Source: Ponticaulis sp.
Lineage (GTDB): Bacteria; Pseudomonadota; Alphaproteobacteria; Caulobacterales; Hyphomonadaceae
Reading direction: 5' to 3'
Assembly (NCBI GenBank): GCA_002723155.1
Contig: PBNO01000015.1
Span: 62,001-126,000, forward strand
Length of the DNA stretch: 64,000 bases
Shown one piece after another: positions 25,409 to 34,340 of this stretch (position 1 is its first letter; each line of letters begins with the position of its first letter). The translations under genes were made by a program, and so were the position numbers. The notes beneath the pieces are model-generated. The model saw only the letters and a list, made by a program, of their open reading frames with translations. It was not told the DNA's origin and did not search any database.

Positions 25409-25921
25409 ATGAAACTGACTTTTAATACTTTTCTGGCAGCCGCCAGCCTTTCACTCGTTGCCGCCTGCGCGACCGCAGCGACAGACGAGGTTGTCATCAC
25501 CGAAATCCCGGTCGACGCTCTTCCACCGAGCGTTCCGCAAGCTATTGCCGTTGAACGCGACGGCTTCACAATTGAAGAAGTGCTGCGCAAGGTTCGCGAC
25601 GGTCGAACCTATTATGATGTCGAAGGCGAACTAGCCGATGGCAGCGAGCTGGAATTTGATATTTTGATGGGCGCAGACGGCTCAGCCGAAATCGTCGAAA
25701 TTCAACGCGATCTCGAATGGGAAGACATTCCGACAGAAGTCCGTGACGCCGCGCTTGTCGCATCGGACGGCGAACTCCCCGTCCGCATCATCGAAAGCGT
25801 GCAGACAGACGGCTCAGTGATTTATGAGCTATTTGCAGAGGGCCAACCCGCAGACCCGGCCTATGAAGTCCGGGTCCATGCGGGCGAAGTAGAAACGCTC
25901 TCAGAGCGCTGGATCCACTAA
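25409..25921 (+). CDS. PepSY-like lipoprotein
   Basis: A 170-residue exported protein. The signal has a lipobox (SLVAAC, Cys near residue 20). The mature part contains two similar stretches: VPQAIAVERDGFTIEEVLRKVRDGRTYYDVEGELADGSE is reported here only by its key pieces AIAVERDG, TYYDVEG and LEFDILMGADG, and the second half has DIPTEVRDAA, IIESVQTDG and VIYEL. This is the helix-then-sheet pattern of PepSY/beta-lactamase-inhibitor-like domains. It starts one base after the esterase stop codon and overlaps the convergent uxaC by 4 bases. Its role is unknown. Confidence 0.75.
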   Translation: MKLTFNTFLAAASLSLVAACATAATDEVVITEIPVDALPPSVPQAIAVERDGFTIEEVLRKVRDGRTYYDVEGELADGSELEFDILMGADGSAEIVEIQRDLEWEDIPTEVRDAALVASDGELPVRIIESVQTDGSVIYELFAEGQPADPAYEVRVHAGEVETLSERWIH

Positions 25922-27363
25922 AGCTTATAGGCCGCCTTCGCCAGATTATAGGACAGGTCCACGATCAGTTCGTGGGCCTCGTCCAGCTCCATACGATGTT
26001 CGGCAACCAGTCGCGCCAGGAATGCACAATCCACGCGGCGCGCAACGTCGTGACGGGCTGGAATAGACAGGAAGGCACGCGTGTCATCATTGAAGCCTAC
26101 GGTATTGTAGAAACCGGCTGTCTCAGTCGTCATCTCACGGAAACGGCGCATACCTTCAGGGCTATCGTGGAACCACCAGGACGGACCAAGTTTCATCGCT
26201 GGATAATGGCCCGCAAGGGGAGCAAGCTCGCGTGAATAGCTCGTCTCATCCAGCGTAAACACAATGATGGAGAGGCGCGGATCATTGCCGAACCTATTGA
26301 GCAGCGGCTTAAGCGCCTGCACATATTCGGTTTGCGATGGCACATCAGCGCCCTTGTCACGACCATGGCTCTCAAACAGTGCCTGATTGTGATTACGGAA
26401 TGCGCCGGGATGGATTTGAAGGACAAGGCCGTCATCGAGACTCATACGCGCCATTTCAGTCAGCATCTGTGCGCGGAAAAGCTCGGCATCTTCAGCTGTG
26501 AAATCGTCTGAAACAATCTTCAGGAAGAGATGCTCAGCGTCCGCATCAGAGAGGTCTGCCGTACGTGCTGTGATATGTCCGTGATCCGAGGACGTCGTGC
26601 CAATACGGATAAAGTCTTCGCGGCGTTTACGGTGCGCATTCAGATAGCCTTTCCAGCTAAAGACATCTTCACCTGTCATCTCTCCGAACGCGATCATCGC
26701 GCCTTTGAACTGCTCATGTTCCGGGTCGATCACGGCATCAGGGCGATAGGCCGAAATAACGCGTCCACCCGTCCAGCCGGACGCCAGAATTGCTTCGTGA
26801 TGCTCAAGAGAATCTGTCGGGCCTTCAGTCGTCGCAATCACTTCGATATTGAACCGTTCGAAGAGTGCGCGCGGCTTATACGCGTCCGACTTCAAGGCCG
26901 CATCGATCGTGTCGTAATAGCTATCCGCCGTGTAGGCGCTGAGGCGCTCTTCCATGCCGAATACATTCGCGAACACATGGTCGAGCCACATACGCGATGG
27001 CGTGCCGCGGAAGAGATGATAGTTGCTGGCAAACAGGCGCCACGCTTCACGGGGATCATGTTCTGGAACGCCTGCTTTGCTCGGCACGCCGAGATTATCA
27101 AGATTATGCCCCTGACTATAAAGCATGCGATAAATGTAATGGTCCGGCGCAAGGAAAAGCTCTGTCGGATTGCCGAAATTTTCGTTGCCCGAAAACCATG
27201 ACGGATCAGTGTGACCGTGCGGACTGATGATCGGCAGGCCAGAGACTTCTGCATAGAGCTCGCGCGCAATTCCGCGTTGGACAGGATCCGACGAAAACAG
27301 TCGATCTTCGTTTAATTGCAGTTTTCCACCCTGTGTCATTGCTCCGGATTCTCCGTGTTTCAT
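25918..27363 (-). CDS. uxaC: Uronate isomerase
   Basis: UxaC converts D-galacturonate to D-tagaturonate, and D-glucuronate to D-fructuronate. The 481 residues contain the family blocks EDRLFSSDP, the metal-site PIISPHGHTDPSWF near residue 50, PTELFLAPDHYIYRMLYSQG, VIATTEGPTDSLEHH, QIHPGAFRNHN and GPSWWFHDSPEGMRRF. The start could be ATG 27363 or ATG 27339 (MTQGGKL...), where GGAG precedes; family length slightly favours the shorter form. It is transcribed away from uxaA, and operator 4 lies in the gap, 52 bases upstream. Confidence 0.95.
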   Translation of the reverse strand: MKHGESGAMTQGGKLQLNEDRLFSSDPVQRGIARELYAEVSGLPIISPHGHTDPSWFSGNENFGNPTELFLAPDHYIYRMLYSQGHNLDNLGVPSKAGVPEHDPREAWRLFASNYHLFRGTPSRMWLDHVFANVFGMEERLSAYTADSYYDTIDAALKSDAYKPRALFERFNIEVIATTEGPTDSLEHHEAILASGWTGGRVISAYRPDAVIDPEHEQFKGAMIAFGEMTGEDVFSWKGYLNAHRKRREDFIRIGTTSSDHGHITARTADLSDADAEHLFLKIVSDDFTAEDAELFRAQMLTEMARMSLDDGLVLQIHPGAFRNHNQALFESHGRDKGADVPSQTEYVQALKPLLNRFGNDPRLSIIVFTLDETSYSRELAPLAGHYPAMKLGPSWWFHDSPEGMRRFREMTTETAGFYNTVGFNDDTRAFLSIPARHDVARRVDCAFLARLVAEHRMELDEAHELIVDLSYNLAKAAYKL

Positions 27364-27414
27364 GGTCAGCCAGCGTCCTTTTTTAAATTCAGATTTTCCG
27401 CTCTTGCGTTTCTT

Positions 27415-27430
27415 ATGACACCGGTTACCA
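27415..27430. promoter_or_regulatory. LacI-type operator 4 (uxaC / uxaA)
   Basis: ATGACACCGGTTACCA, identical to operator 3, is in the divergent gap between uxaC and uxaA. It ends only 3 bases before ATG 27434, so if that ATG is used the operator overlaps the place of the ribosome site. Confidence 0.85.
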
Positions 27431-27433
27431 TAG

Positions 27434-29014
27434 ATGAGAACAGAACAAAATAATTGCGACGAAATTTATCGTTCGCAGCATGTCATCGGGAATTGGAAGT
27501 TGTTAGTCGACAGTAGCAAAACCGAAGCGCTCCGCTCGGTCCTGCAGGTCTCTCCGCAGGACAATGTTGCTGTATGCCTACGCGCCATGCAAGCGGGCGA
27601 GACCGTTCGCATCGGTGATACGCCTTTTCAACTGATCTCGGACGTTCCAGCGTTTCATAAGTTTGCGGTCACACTGATCGCCAAAGGCGAGACGGTACTG
27701 CGTTTTGGCGAATCTATCGGCATCGCCTCGCATGCAATCGTTCAAGGCGAGCATGTTCACACACACAATGTCAGCTCCACTCTGAAAGGCGCCGAGACCT
27801 ATACGATTGAAGCACAGAGCGACGACGCGACCAGTGCAAGACGTTCACGCACATTCGAGGGGTATCGGCGTGCAGACGGACGTGTCGGCACGCGCAACGA
27901 AATCTGGATAATTCCAACAGTCGGCTGCGTTGCCCGCACCGCTGAGCAGGCCGCTATTCGTGCCTCTGACCGCATCGATGGCCGCGCGGATGGCATAATA
28001 GCCCTGCCCCACCCTCATGGCTGCTCTCAGCTGGGTGATGATCTGGAGGGCACACGCAAAGTTCTGGCCTCACTGGCTATGCACCCGAATGTTGGCGGCC
28101 TAATTCTGCTGGCATTGGGATGCGAAACCAATCAGGTGGATGTGCTGGCGGCAGAGCTCCACGGTATTCCGGAGAACAGGCTCCGCATCGTTCGCTCACA
28201 ATCGGTTCTCGACGAGATGGACGAGACGCAGAACGCCATCGACGAGCTGCTCGACGTTATGTCCGAAGACGAGCGCTCAGAGTGCGATCTCTCCGACCTT
28301 GTCATCGGGCTGAAATGCGGCGGATCGGACGCTCTGTCCGGCCTAACAGCCAATCCTCTTCTTGGTGACATTACAGACATCGTCACCGGCAATGATGGCC
28401 GCGCCATTCTCACCGAAATTCCAGAGATATTCGGCGCTGAACACCTCCTCATGCGTCGGACTTCGGATGAGAGTGTGCGCGGCCGCATTGGCGCTCTGGT
28501 CAATGACTTCAAAGATTATTTCGTCCGCGCAGGCGAGCCAGTGAACGAGAACCCGTCTCCTGGCAACAAAGCTGGCGGCATCACAACGCTGGAAGAAAAA
28601 TCGCTCGGCGCAGTCCAGAAGGCCGGTAAAGCCGAGGTACGAGACGTCATCCTTTATGGCGAACGTAACAAAGCCAACGGCCTCACCCTACTGGAAGCAC
28701 CGGGCAACGACGCCGTGTCGTGCACCGCTCTGGCTGCAGCGGGCGCGAACATCATTCTCTTCACTACAGGCCGCGGTACGCCGCTTGGCTTCCCTGTTCC
28801 GACACTTAAGATTTCTTCAAACTCAGACCTCGCCGCACGCAAACCGCGATGGATCGATTTCGATGCCGGACAGGTGCTTCGCTCGCCAGACCGGAGCGAA
28901 GCCGCAGAAGCGCTGCTCGATCTCATCATCGAAACAGCGAGCGGCAAAAAAGCCTGCCACGAGCTCAATCAGGAGCGGTCCATTGCCATCTGGAAACGGG
29001 GTGTAACACTATGA
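27434..29014 (+). CDS. uxaA: Altronate dehydratase
   Basis: UxaA dehydrates D-altronate to KDG. The 526-residue frame has an N-terminal SAF domain (QDNVAVCLRAMQAGETVRIGD to HVHTHNV, given here by its key blocks AGETVRIG and GEHVHTHN). The dehydratase part follows, with FEGYRRADGRVGTRNEIWI, PHPHGCSQLGDDLEGT, LALGCETNQVD, KCGGSDALSGL and PGNDAVSCTAL. This is the fused full-length form. The start is doubtful: ATG 27434 abuts operator 4 and has no ribosome site, whereas TTG 27500 (after GGGAATTGGAAG) would give about 504 residues, nearer the usual length. It overlaps the next gene by 4 bases. Confidence 0.92.
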   Translation: MRTEQNNCDEIYRSQHVIGNWKLLVDSSKTEALRSVLQVSPQDNVAVCLRAMQAGETVRIGDTPFQLISDVPAFHKFAVTLIAKGETVLRFGESIGIASHAIVQGEHVHTHNVSSTLKGAETYTIEAQSDDATSARRSRTFEGYRRADGRVGTRNEIWIIPTVGCVARTAEQAAIRASDRIDGRADGIIALPHPHGCSQLGDDLEGTRKVLASLAMHPNVGGLILLALGCETNQVDVLAAELHGIPENRLRIVRSQSVLDEMDETQNAIDELLDVMSEDERSECDLSDLVIGLKCGGSDALSGLTANPLLGDITDIVTGNDGRAILTEIPEIFGAEHLLMRRTSDESVRGRIGALVNDFKDYFVRAGEPVNENPSPGNKAGGITTLEEKSLGAVQKAGKAEVRDVILYGERNKANGLTLLEAPGNDAVSCTALAAAGANIILFTTGRGTPLGFPVPTLKISSNSDLAARKPRWIDFDAGQVLRSPDRSEAAEALLDLIIETASGKKACHELNQERSIAIWKRGVTL

Positions 29015-30483
29015 CCACCGAGACCGCTCTGAAACCGCTCAGCGACGCGATGCTTGCCGAGATTGATGCCGCGAGCTGCACACCCCCATCATACGAACGG
29101 TCTGCGCTGCCAACGCGGGTACTGCATATTGGACCCGGCGCATTCTTTCGCGCACACCAGATGGATTATTATAACCGTCTGAATGCGAACGAGCCGAAAT
29201 GGGGCGTTACCGCAGTAGCGCTGCGCTCCAAAGGAACGTCTGAAAAGCTAAACGCGCAAGACGGCCTCTACACGCTGATCAAACTCGACCGCGAAACCAG
29301 CTGCGAAATCATCGCCGCTCTGAAAGGCGTAAAGTTCCGCGACGATGCGAGCGCCTTCGAGCCGTTTACGACCCAAGACCTGCAGCTCGTCACACTGACC
29401 GTCACAGAAAAAGGCTACTGCCTGAACGGTGATGGTGAGCTGGACGAAACCCATACCGACATTGCGCACGACCTGAAGCAGTTCGACACGCCTGTAAGCG
29501 CGATTGGCTGGCTAACAAAGGGGCTCGCCCTGCGTCGTGAAAGCGGTGTTGGAAAACTGGTCGTGCTCTCCTGTGACAACCTTCCCGGCAATGGTGAGAA
29601 ACTTGAAGCGGCGGTTCTGCGATTTGCCGAACTGGTCGATGCGTCACTCAGCAGCTGGATCCGCACAAATGTCGACTTCCCATCCAGCATGGTCGACTCA
29701 ATCACACCCGCAACAGACGACGCGCTTATCCAGCGCATTCAGACGGACTGTGGCTACAGCGATGCCTGGCCAATCCAGCGAGAAGCCTTCACCTCATGGG
29801 TGATTGAGAACACCGGCGCATCGGTGATCAAAGAACTCGCCGACGCAGGTGTCTTGTTGACCCGCGATGTTTCAAGACACGAAAAGGCCAAGCTCTGGCT
29901 TTTGAATGGTGCGCACTCAACCCTCGCCTATCTTGGTCTGGCTTACGGGCATCAATCTGTCGCCGAAACGATGGAAAATGCGGAGCTGCGCTCCCTTGTT
30001 CGCGCCATGATGCGCGAAGAGATCATGCCGGCCTTATCTCCACCGGATGGAATGGACCTTGAGGACTATATCGAGGACCTGCTCGAGCGGTTCGCGAACC
30101 CGGCCATCGTCCATAAGCTTTCGCAGATTGCCTGGGATGGCTCGAAAAAGCTTCCGATCAGACTACTGAACACGATTGAGACCAATCGCGCTGCCAGCCG
30201 CAGTATAGAAAAGCTCGGCTTCGGAGTAGCGGCATGGATGCGCTTCATTGTGCGTATGTCCCGCGCCGAAGCGCAGATCACCGATCCGCTCGCAGACCAG
30301 CTTCTGGCACTCGGAAAAATCGCCAAAGACGAAAGCGACGATGTCGATGCATTCCTCGCGCTGGACGAGGTGTTCAACGCCACGCTTTGCAACGATGACG
30401 AGTTTGTAGCCGCCGTAAAGCGCGCCTACACTGACATCATAAAAACAGAACAAAAATCACTTCGGGGAGGCTCAGGAATTTAA
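29011..30483 (+). CDS. Mannitol dehydrogenase family oxidoreductase, probable tagaturonate/fructuronate reductase
   Basis: The 490-residue protein is a long-chain polyol dehydrogenase of the UxuB/mannitol dehydrogenase group: the Rossmann start LHIGPGAFFRAHQMDYYN, LVTLTVTEKGYCLN, VLSCDNLPGNG, VDSITPATDD and the catalytic Lys in KLWLLNGAHSTLAYLG. Sequence style points to fructuronate reductase (UxuB). The partners are UxaC and altronate dehydratase and no mannonate dehydratase is seen, so the working reaction is probably tagaturonate to altronate (UxaB activity). ATG 29011 overlaps the uxaA stop codon (ATGA). Confidence 0.88.
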   Translation: MTTETALKPLSDAMLAEIDAASCTPPSYERSALPTRVLHIGPGAFFRAHQMDYYNRLNANEPKWGVTAVALRSKGTSEKLNAQDGLYTLIKLDRETSCEIIAALKGVKFRDDASAFEPFTTQDLQLVTLTVTEKGYCLNGDGELDETHTDIAHDLKQFDTPVSAIGWLTKGLALRRESGVGKLVVLSCDNLPGNGEKLEAAVLRFAELVDASLSSWIRTNVDFPSSMVDSITPATDDALIQRIQTDCGYSDAWPIQREAFTSWVIENTGASVIKELADAGVLLTRDVSRHEKAKLWLLNGAHSTLAYLGLAYGHQSVAETMENAELRSLVRAMMREEIMPALSPPDGMDLEDYIEDLLERFANPAIVHKLSQIAWDGSKKLPIRLLNTIETNRAASRSIEKLGFGVAAWMRFIVRMSRAEAQITDPLADQLLALGKIAKDESDDVDAFLALDEVFNATLCNDDEFVAAVKRAYTDIIKTEQKSLRGGSGI

Positions 30484-31506
30484 ATGACCCAAACGCCATC
30501 TCTAAACAGACGGCGCGTCCTGCAAGCAGGCGCAGCCGGACTGGCCGGGATGTCCCTTGGGGCGTGCGGACAAGCAGGCTCAAGGCCTCTTTTGTCTTCC
30601 GACACGCACCCGTCAGACTATCCGACGGTTCAGGCCGTCCGCCATATGGGCGAATTCCTGCGCGAGCAGACTGATGGTCGTCTGGACATCCGCATTTATG
30701 CAGGCGGCCAGCTTGGTTCGGAACGCGATACGCTCGAAATCACCAGTTTTGGTGGCCTCGACATGAACCGCGTGAATCTCGCGCCGCTGAACTCAATCGA
30801 GCCAATGACGGTTATTCCGTCCCTGCCTTTCCTGTTCAGCTCTACCGAACATATGCGCCAGAGCCTTGATGGCGCGCCAGGCGATGTGATCCTGAACTCG
30901 CTTGTGCCACACAATCTGGTCGGCCTTTGCTTCTACGATTCAGGCGAACGCAGCTTTTACAATACGCGCCAGGCGATCCGCACACCGGATGATATGCGGG
31001 GCATGAAAATCCGTGTTCAGAACTCCGACCTCTATGTTGCGATGATCCGTGCGCTCGGCGCTGACGCGACACCTATGCCGCTTGGTGAGGTGTATCAGTC
31101 GCTCGTTCAAGGCGTGATCGATGGCGCCGAGAATAACTGGCCGTCTTATGAGTCCGGCCGCCACTTCGAAGCAGCACCGTATTACAGCCTGACGCGCCAC
31201 GTAATGGCACCAGAAATTCTGGTCATGTCACTCAGCCGCTGGCGCAAGCTGTCCGAAGCGGATCAGGAGCTGGTCGTCAACGCTGCCAAATCATCCGTCC
31301 CATTCATGCGTGAGCTTTGGGACGCACGTGTCGCCGGCGCGCGCGAACGTCTTATGGACGCTGGCATTCAAGCCAACGAAGTCGACAATCTGTCAGACTT
31401 TCAGGGACTGATGGAGCCTGTCTGGGAGAACTTTATCGTGACGCCGGAACAGGAAGAACTCGTCAACCAGATCCAGAGCATCGGCTCTGAGCTGGGAGGG
31501 GCGTGA
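30484..31506 (+). CDS. TRAP transporter substrate-binding protein (DctP type)
   Basis: A 340-residue periplasmic binding component. The N-terminus NRRRVLQAGAAGLAG with LGAC is a Tat signal plus lipobox, so it may be lipid-anchored, which is unusual for TRAP binding proteins. The DctP fold shows IRIYAGGQLGSERDTLE, PFLFSSTEHM, MRGMKIRVQNSDLYV (the Arg that clamps the substrate carboxylate) and VYQSLVQGVIDGAENNWPSY. It starts directly after the reductase stop codon, with GGGGAGG inside that gene's end. A uronate or a short oligogalacturonate is the likely cargo. Confidence 0.92.
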   Translation: MTQTPSLNRRRVLQAGAAGLAGMSLGACGQAGSRPLLSSDTHPSDYPTVQAVRHMGEFLREQTDGRLDIRIYAGGQLGSERDTLEITSFGGLDMNRVNLAPLNSIEPMTVIPSLPFLFSSTEHMRQSLDGAPGDVILNSLVPHNLVGLCFYDSGERSFYNTRQAIRTPDDMRGMKIRVQNSDLYVAMIRALGADATPMPLGEVYQSLVQGVIDGAENNWPSYESGRHFEAAPYYSLTRHVMAPEILVMSLSRWRKLSEADQELVVNAAKSSVPFMRELWDARVAGARERLMDAGIQANEVDNLSDFQGLMEPVWENFIVTPEQEELVNQIQSIGSELGGA

Positions 31507-32015
31507 TGAAGCACAATCTGGCTAAAGTTACCCATTTTGCGGCTGAACTGCTTTTACGGATCGCCGCGTTTGGTCTCGTCCTGATGACTGTGATCGTTGG
31601 GTGGCAGGTCTTCGGCCGCTACGTGCTGAACTCCAGCCCGTCTTGGTCCGAGCAAGCCGCACTGACACTGATGATCTGGTATGTGCTGCTCGCAGCCGCT
31701 GCTGGTGTCCGCGAAGGCTTCCATATCCGTATCGTCGCGCTTGAAGAAGCCGTTGGCCCAAAGGCTAAACGTGGCATGCGCATGGTGCAGGATCTGATTG
31801 TTGCCAGCTGCGGTATCGCCATGACGATCTGGGGCGGTGAACTCGTTATCCGTACCTGGGAACACATTATTCCATCGCTCGGCCTGCCTCGCGGCCTTGC
31901 ATATCTCGCCCTGCCAATCAGCGGTGTTCTGATCGCGCTGTTCTCGCTCGAACGCATGCTGGAAGAGGCAGAAGGTGAAAACGTCGAGGATGAGGAGGAT
32001 CCCCGATGGAGTTGA
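31506..32015 (+). CDS. TRAP transporter small permease (DctQ type)
   Basis: A 169-residue membrane protein with four hydrophobic segments (about residues 15-37, 52-70, 90-112 and 130-152). It has the DctQ hallmark VFGRYVLNSSPSWSEQAALTL and REGFHIRIVALE. It couples the binding protein to the large permease in sodium-driven TRAP uptake. ATG 31506 is chosen (TGATG overlap with the dctP stop and GGGAGGGG before it); a GTG one codon earlier is possible. The acidic tail EGENVEDEEDP overlaps the next gene. Confidence 0.92.
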   Translation: MKHNLAKVTHFAAELLLRIAAFGLVLMTVIVGWQVFGRYVLNSSPSWSEQAALTLMIWYVLLAAAAGVREGFHIRIVALEEAVGPKAKRGMRMVQDLIVASCGIAMTIWGGELVIRTWEHIIPSLGLPRGLAYLALPISGVLIALFSLERMLEEAEGENVEDEEDPRWS

Positions 32016-33283
32016 TTATTCTACTCTCTGTACTCGTAATCTGTCTGGCGCTGGGCGTGCCGGTCGCGTTCTCACTGCTGACCGCTTCAATCGCCTGCTT
32101 CCTCGCAATGGACATCCCGCTGGTTGTCGTATTCCAGCGTATGGCCGCGGGCGTGAGCGTATTCACACTGATGGCGATTCCGTTCTTCATTTTCGCAGGC
32201 GATCTCATGTATCGCTCGGGCATAGCCGAACGGCTCGTCCATATCGCTGAAGCGGCGTTTGGCCGTGCCCGCGGTGGTCTTGGCGCGGTGAATGTCGGTG
32301 CGTCCACGCTATTTGGCGCGGTATCGGGTTCTGCGATTGCATCGGCATCTGCCATGGGCGCAACCATGATGCCGCTCATGAAGGAAAAAGGCTATGACGC
32401 TGATTATTCAGTAAATGTTACTGTGACAGCGGCGATCGTCGGCCTGCTCATCCCCCCATCCCACAACATGATTATCTACTCGGCGGCATCCGGCATCGGT
32501 GTCTCGATTGGTGATCTGTTCTTGGCTGGTATCGTCCCAGGCGTACTGACGGCCATTCTGCTTATGGTTGTGTCATGGATTGTTGCCGTGAAGCGTGGCT
32601 ATGCCGCCGGCAAGTTCCCGGGCTGGGCCGAATTCATGAAAGCGCTCGTTTTTGCAATTCCGGGCCTGATGACCGCGATCATCATTATGGGCGGTATTCT
32701 TTCAGGCATTTTCACGGCGACAGAATCCTCTGCCATTGCCGTTATCTACACCATCATTATCGGCGCTTTCGTCTATCGTACGCTTGGCTGGGACCGCTTT
32801 TCAAAAGCTGCAATCCAGTCCGTGAAGATCACGGCGATGGTTCTGATGATCATCGGTGCGGCGACCGCCTTTGGCTATGCGCTCGCCATTCTGGAAGCGC
32901 CCACAAAGCTGGCTGAACTGATTACCAACATTACAAGCAATCCGATCCTCGTATTGCTGATCATTAACGTGATCCTGCTCTGCCTCGGCACGTTTATGGA
33001 CATGTCGCCGCTCATCGTTATCACGACGCCAATTCTACTGCCTGTCGTGATGGAAGTTGGCGTAGATCCTGTACATTTCGGTATCATCATGATGCTGAAC
33101 CTCGGCATTGGTCTGGTCACACCGCCTGTCGGCTCTGTCCTGTTCGTAGGCGCAGCGGTCGGCAAGATACCAGTAGAGTCGGCGGTTAAAACGATCTGGC
33201 CATTCTATTGCGCCCTGATTGCAGCACTGCTGGTCATCACCTTCGTGCCTGCCATCTCGCTCACGCTTCCGGGGCTGTTCTAA
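32006..33283 (+). CDS. TRAP transporter large permease (DctM type)
   Basis: A 425-residue protein with about a dozen membrane spans and the DctM signatures: ALGVPVAFSLLTAS, AIPFFIFAGDLMYRSG, FGAVSGSAIASASAMGATMMPLMKEKGY, LIPPSHNMIIYSAASG and FMDMSPLIVITTPILLP. It overlaps dctQ by 10 bases, with GAGGAGG as ribosome site. The three TRAP genes lie behind the uronate enzymes, so it is the probable inner-membrane uptake route for the locus. Confidence 0.94.
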   Translation: MELIILLSVLVICLALGVPVAFSLLTASIACFLAMDIPLVVVFQRMAAGVSVFTLMAIPFFIFAGDLMYRSGIAERLVHIAEAAFGRARGGLGAVNVGASTLFGAVSGSAIASASAMGATMMPLMKEKGYDADYSVNVTVTAAIVGLLIPPSHNMIIYSAASGIGVSIGDLFLAGIVPGVLTAILLMVVSWIVAVKRGYAAGKFPGWAEFMKALVFAIPGLMTAIIIMGGILSGIFTATESSAIAVIYTIIIGAFVYRTLGWDRFSKAAIQSVKITAMVLMIIGAATAFGYALAILEAPTKLAELITNITSNPILVLLIINVILLCLGTFMDMSPLIVITTPILLPVVMEVGVDPVHFGIIMMLNLGIGLVTPPVGSVLFVGAAVGKIPVESAVKTIWPFYCALIAALLVITFVPAISLTLPGLF

Positions 33284-34317
33284 TGGTGAATGCGGCGCTC
33301 ACACGTCGATCCATGATGCTCGGAACGGCAGCCATCTCACTGGCGGCCTGCGCGACACCCGACGTGTCGTTTACCGAGACGTCGGAACGGATCGACTTTG
33401 ACCGCTTTGTCATCGACATCACACGCCAGCCTGAAGAAACCCTGAGCATCTGGCCTGAGCAGGCACCAGGCCGCGATGCTGTCGACCTCACTGAGCATAT
33501 AGTGGAACGCCAGAACTCGTTTGGCCTGCCTGACCGCGCAGCGCTGGATGTCACCGCGCCGACCTTGTCCTATTTCAGGTCGGAAAACTTCTCCGGCAAT
33601 AGCATTCTGCTCATTCCCGGCGGCGGCTATCAGCGCGTTGTCGTCGAAAAGGAAGGCTGGGAAGGCGCGCGGTATTTCAATCAGTTCGGCTATGACGTTT
33701 ATGTCATGACCTATCGGCTGCCATTTCAAGGCTGGCCGTCCGGCGCGGACACACCGCTTCAGGATGCCCAGCGTGCGATGCGTGTCCTGCGCGGCCATAA
33801 CGCCAACACCCATGGTTCAGATGCGAATGTTCTGGCCATCGGTTTTTCTGCTGGCGGCCACCTCGCAGGCTCGCTGAACCAGCGTTTCGCGGACACCGTC
33901 TACGATCCCGTGGATGCTCTGGACGAACTCTCCGCCAGGCCTGATATCACGGCTCTGGTCTATCCGGTCGTTCTGATGGGATCGGAACACACACATTCAG
34001 GTTCCCAGAATAACCTGCTCGGAGACACCCCGACTGAAGACCAGCTTCGGGCCTACGACCTCACGCGAAATGTAAATCCTGATAGCCCGCCACTTTTCCT
34101 GCTCCACGCGCTGGATGACACCTCTGTCGTCATGGAAAATTCCATGGAGCTTATGAACGCGTATCGCGACGCAGATGTGCCGGCGGTCCTCCATATTTTC
34201 GAACATGGCGGACATGGCTTCGGCATGCGCGGCATTGAGAACACACCATTGGAAGACTGGCCCGGCCTCCTCATGAACTGGGCAGCAGAGAATGGTCTTC
34301 CGCCCACTCCCCGATAA
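33283..34317 (+). CDS. Alpha/beta-hydrolase lipoprotein, probable sugar esterase
   Basis: A 344-residue exported esterase. The start MVNAALTRRSMMLGTAA with SLAAC combines a Tat motif and a lipobox. The hydrolase core shows the oxyanion loop LLIPGGGYQRVV, the nucleophile GFSAGGHLAG, the acid in LHALDDTSVV and the His in FEHGGHGFGM. This matches acetylxylan/acetylpectin-type esterases of the BD-FAE and Axe group. It overlaps the dctM stop codon by 1 base (TAATG). It probably deacetylates pectin or hemicellulose fragments at the surface or in the periplasm. Confidence 0.85.
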   Translation: MVNAALTRRSMMLGTAAISLAACATPDVSFTETSERIDFDRFVIDITRQPEETLSIWPEQAPGRDAVDLTEHIVERQNSFGLPDRAALDVTAPTLSYFRSENFSGNSILLIPGGGYQRVVVEKEGWEGARYFNQFGYDVYVMTYRLPFQGWPSGADTPLQDAQRAMRVLRGHNANTHGSDANVLAIGFSAGGHLAGSLNQRFADTVYDPVDALDELSARPDITALVYPVVLMGSEHTHSGSQNNLLGDTPTEDQLRAYDLTRNVNPDSPPLFLLHALDDTSVVMENSMELMNAYRDADVPAVLHIFEHGGHGFGMRGIENTPLEDWPGLLMNWAAENGLPPTPR

Positions 34318-34340
34318 TTCTGTTTGAGAGATAAATTCAA

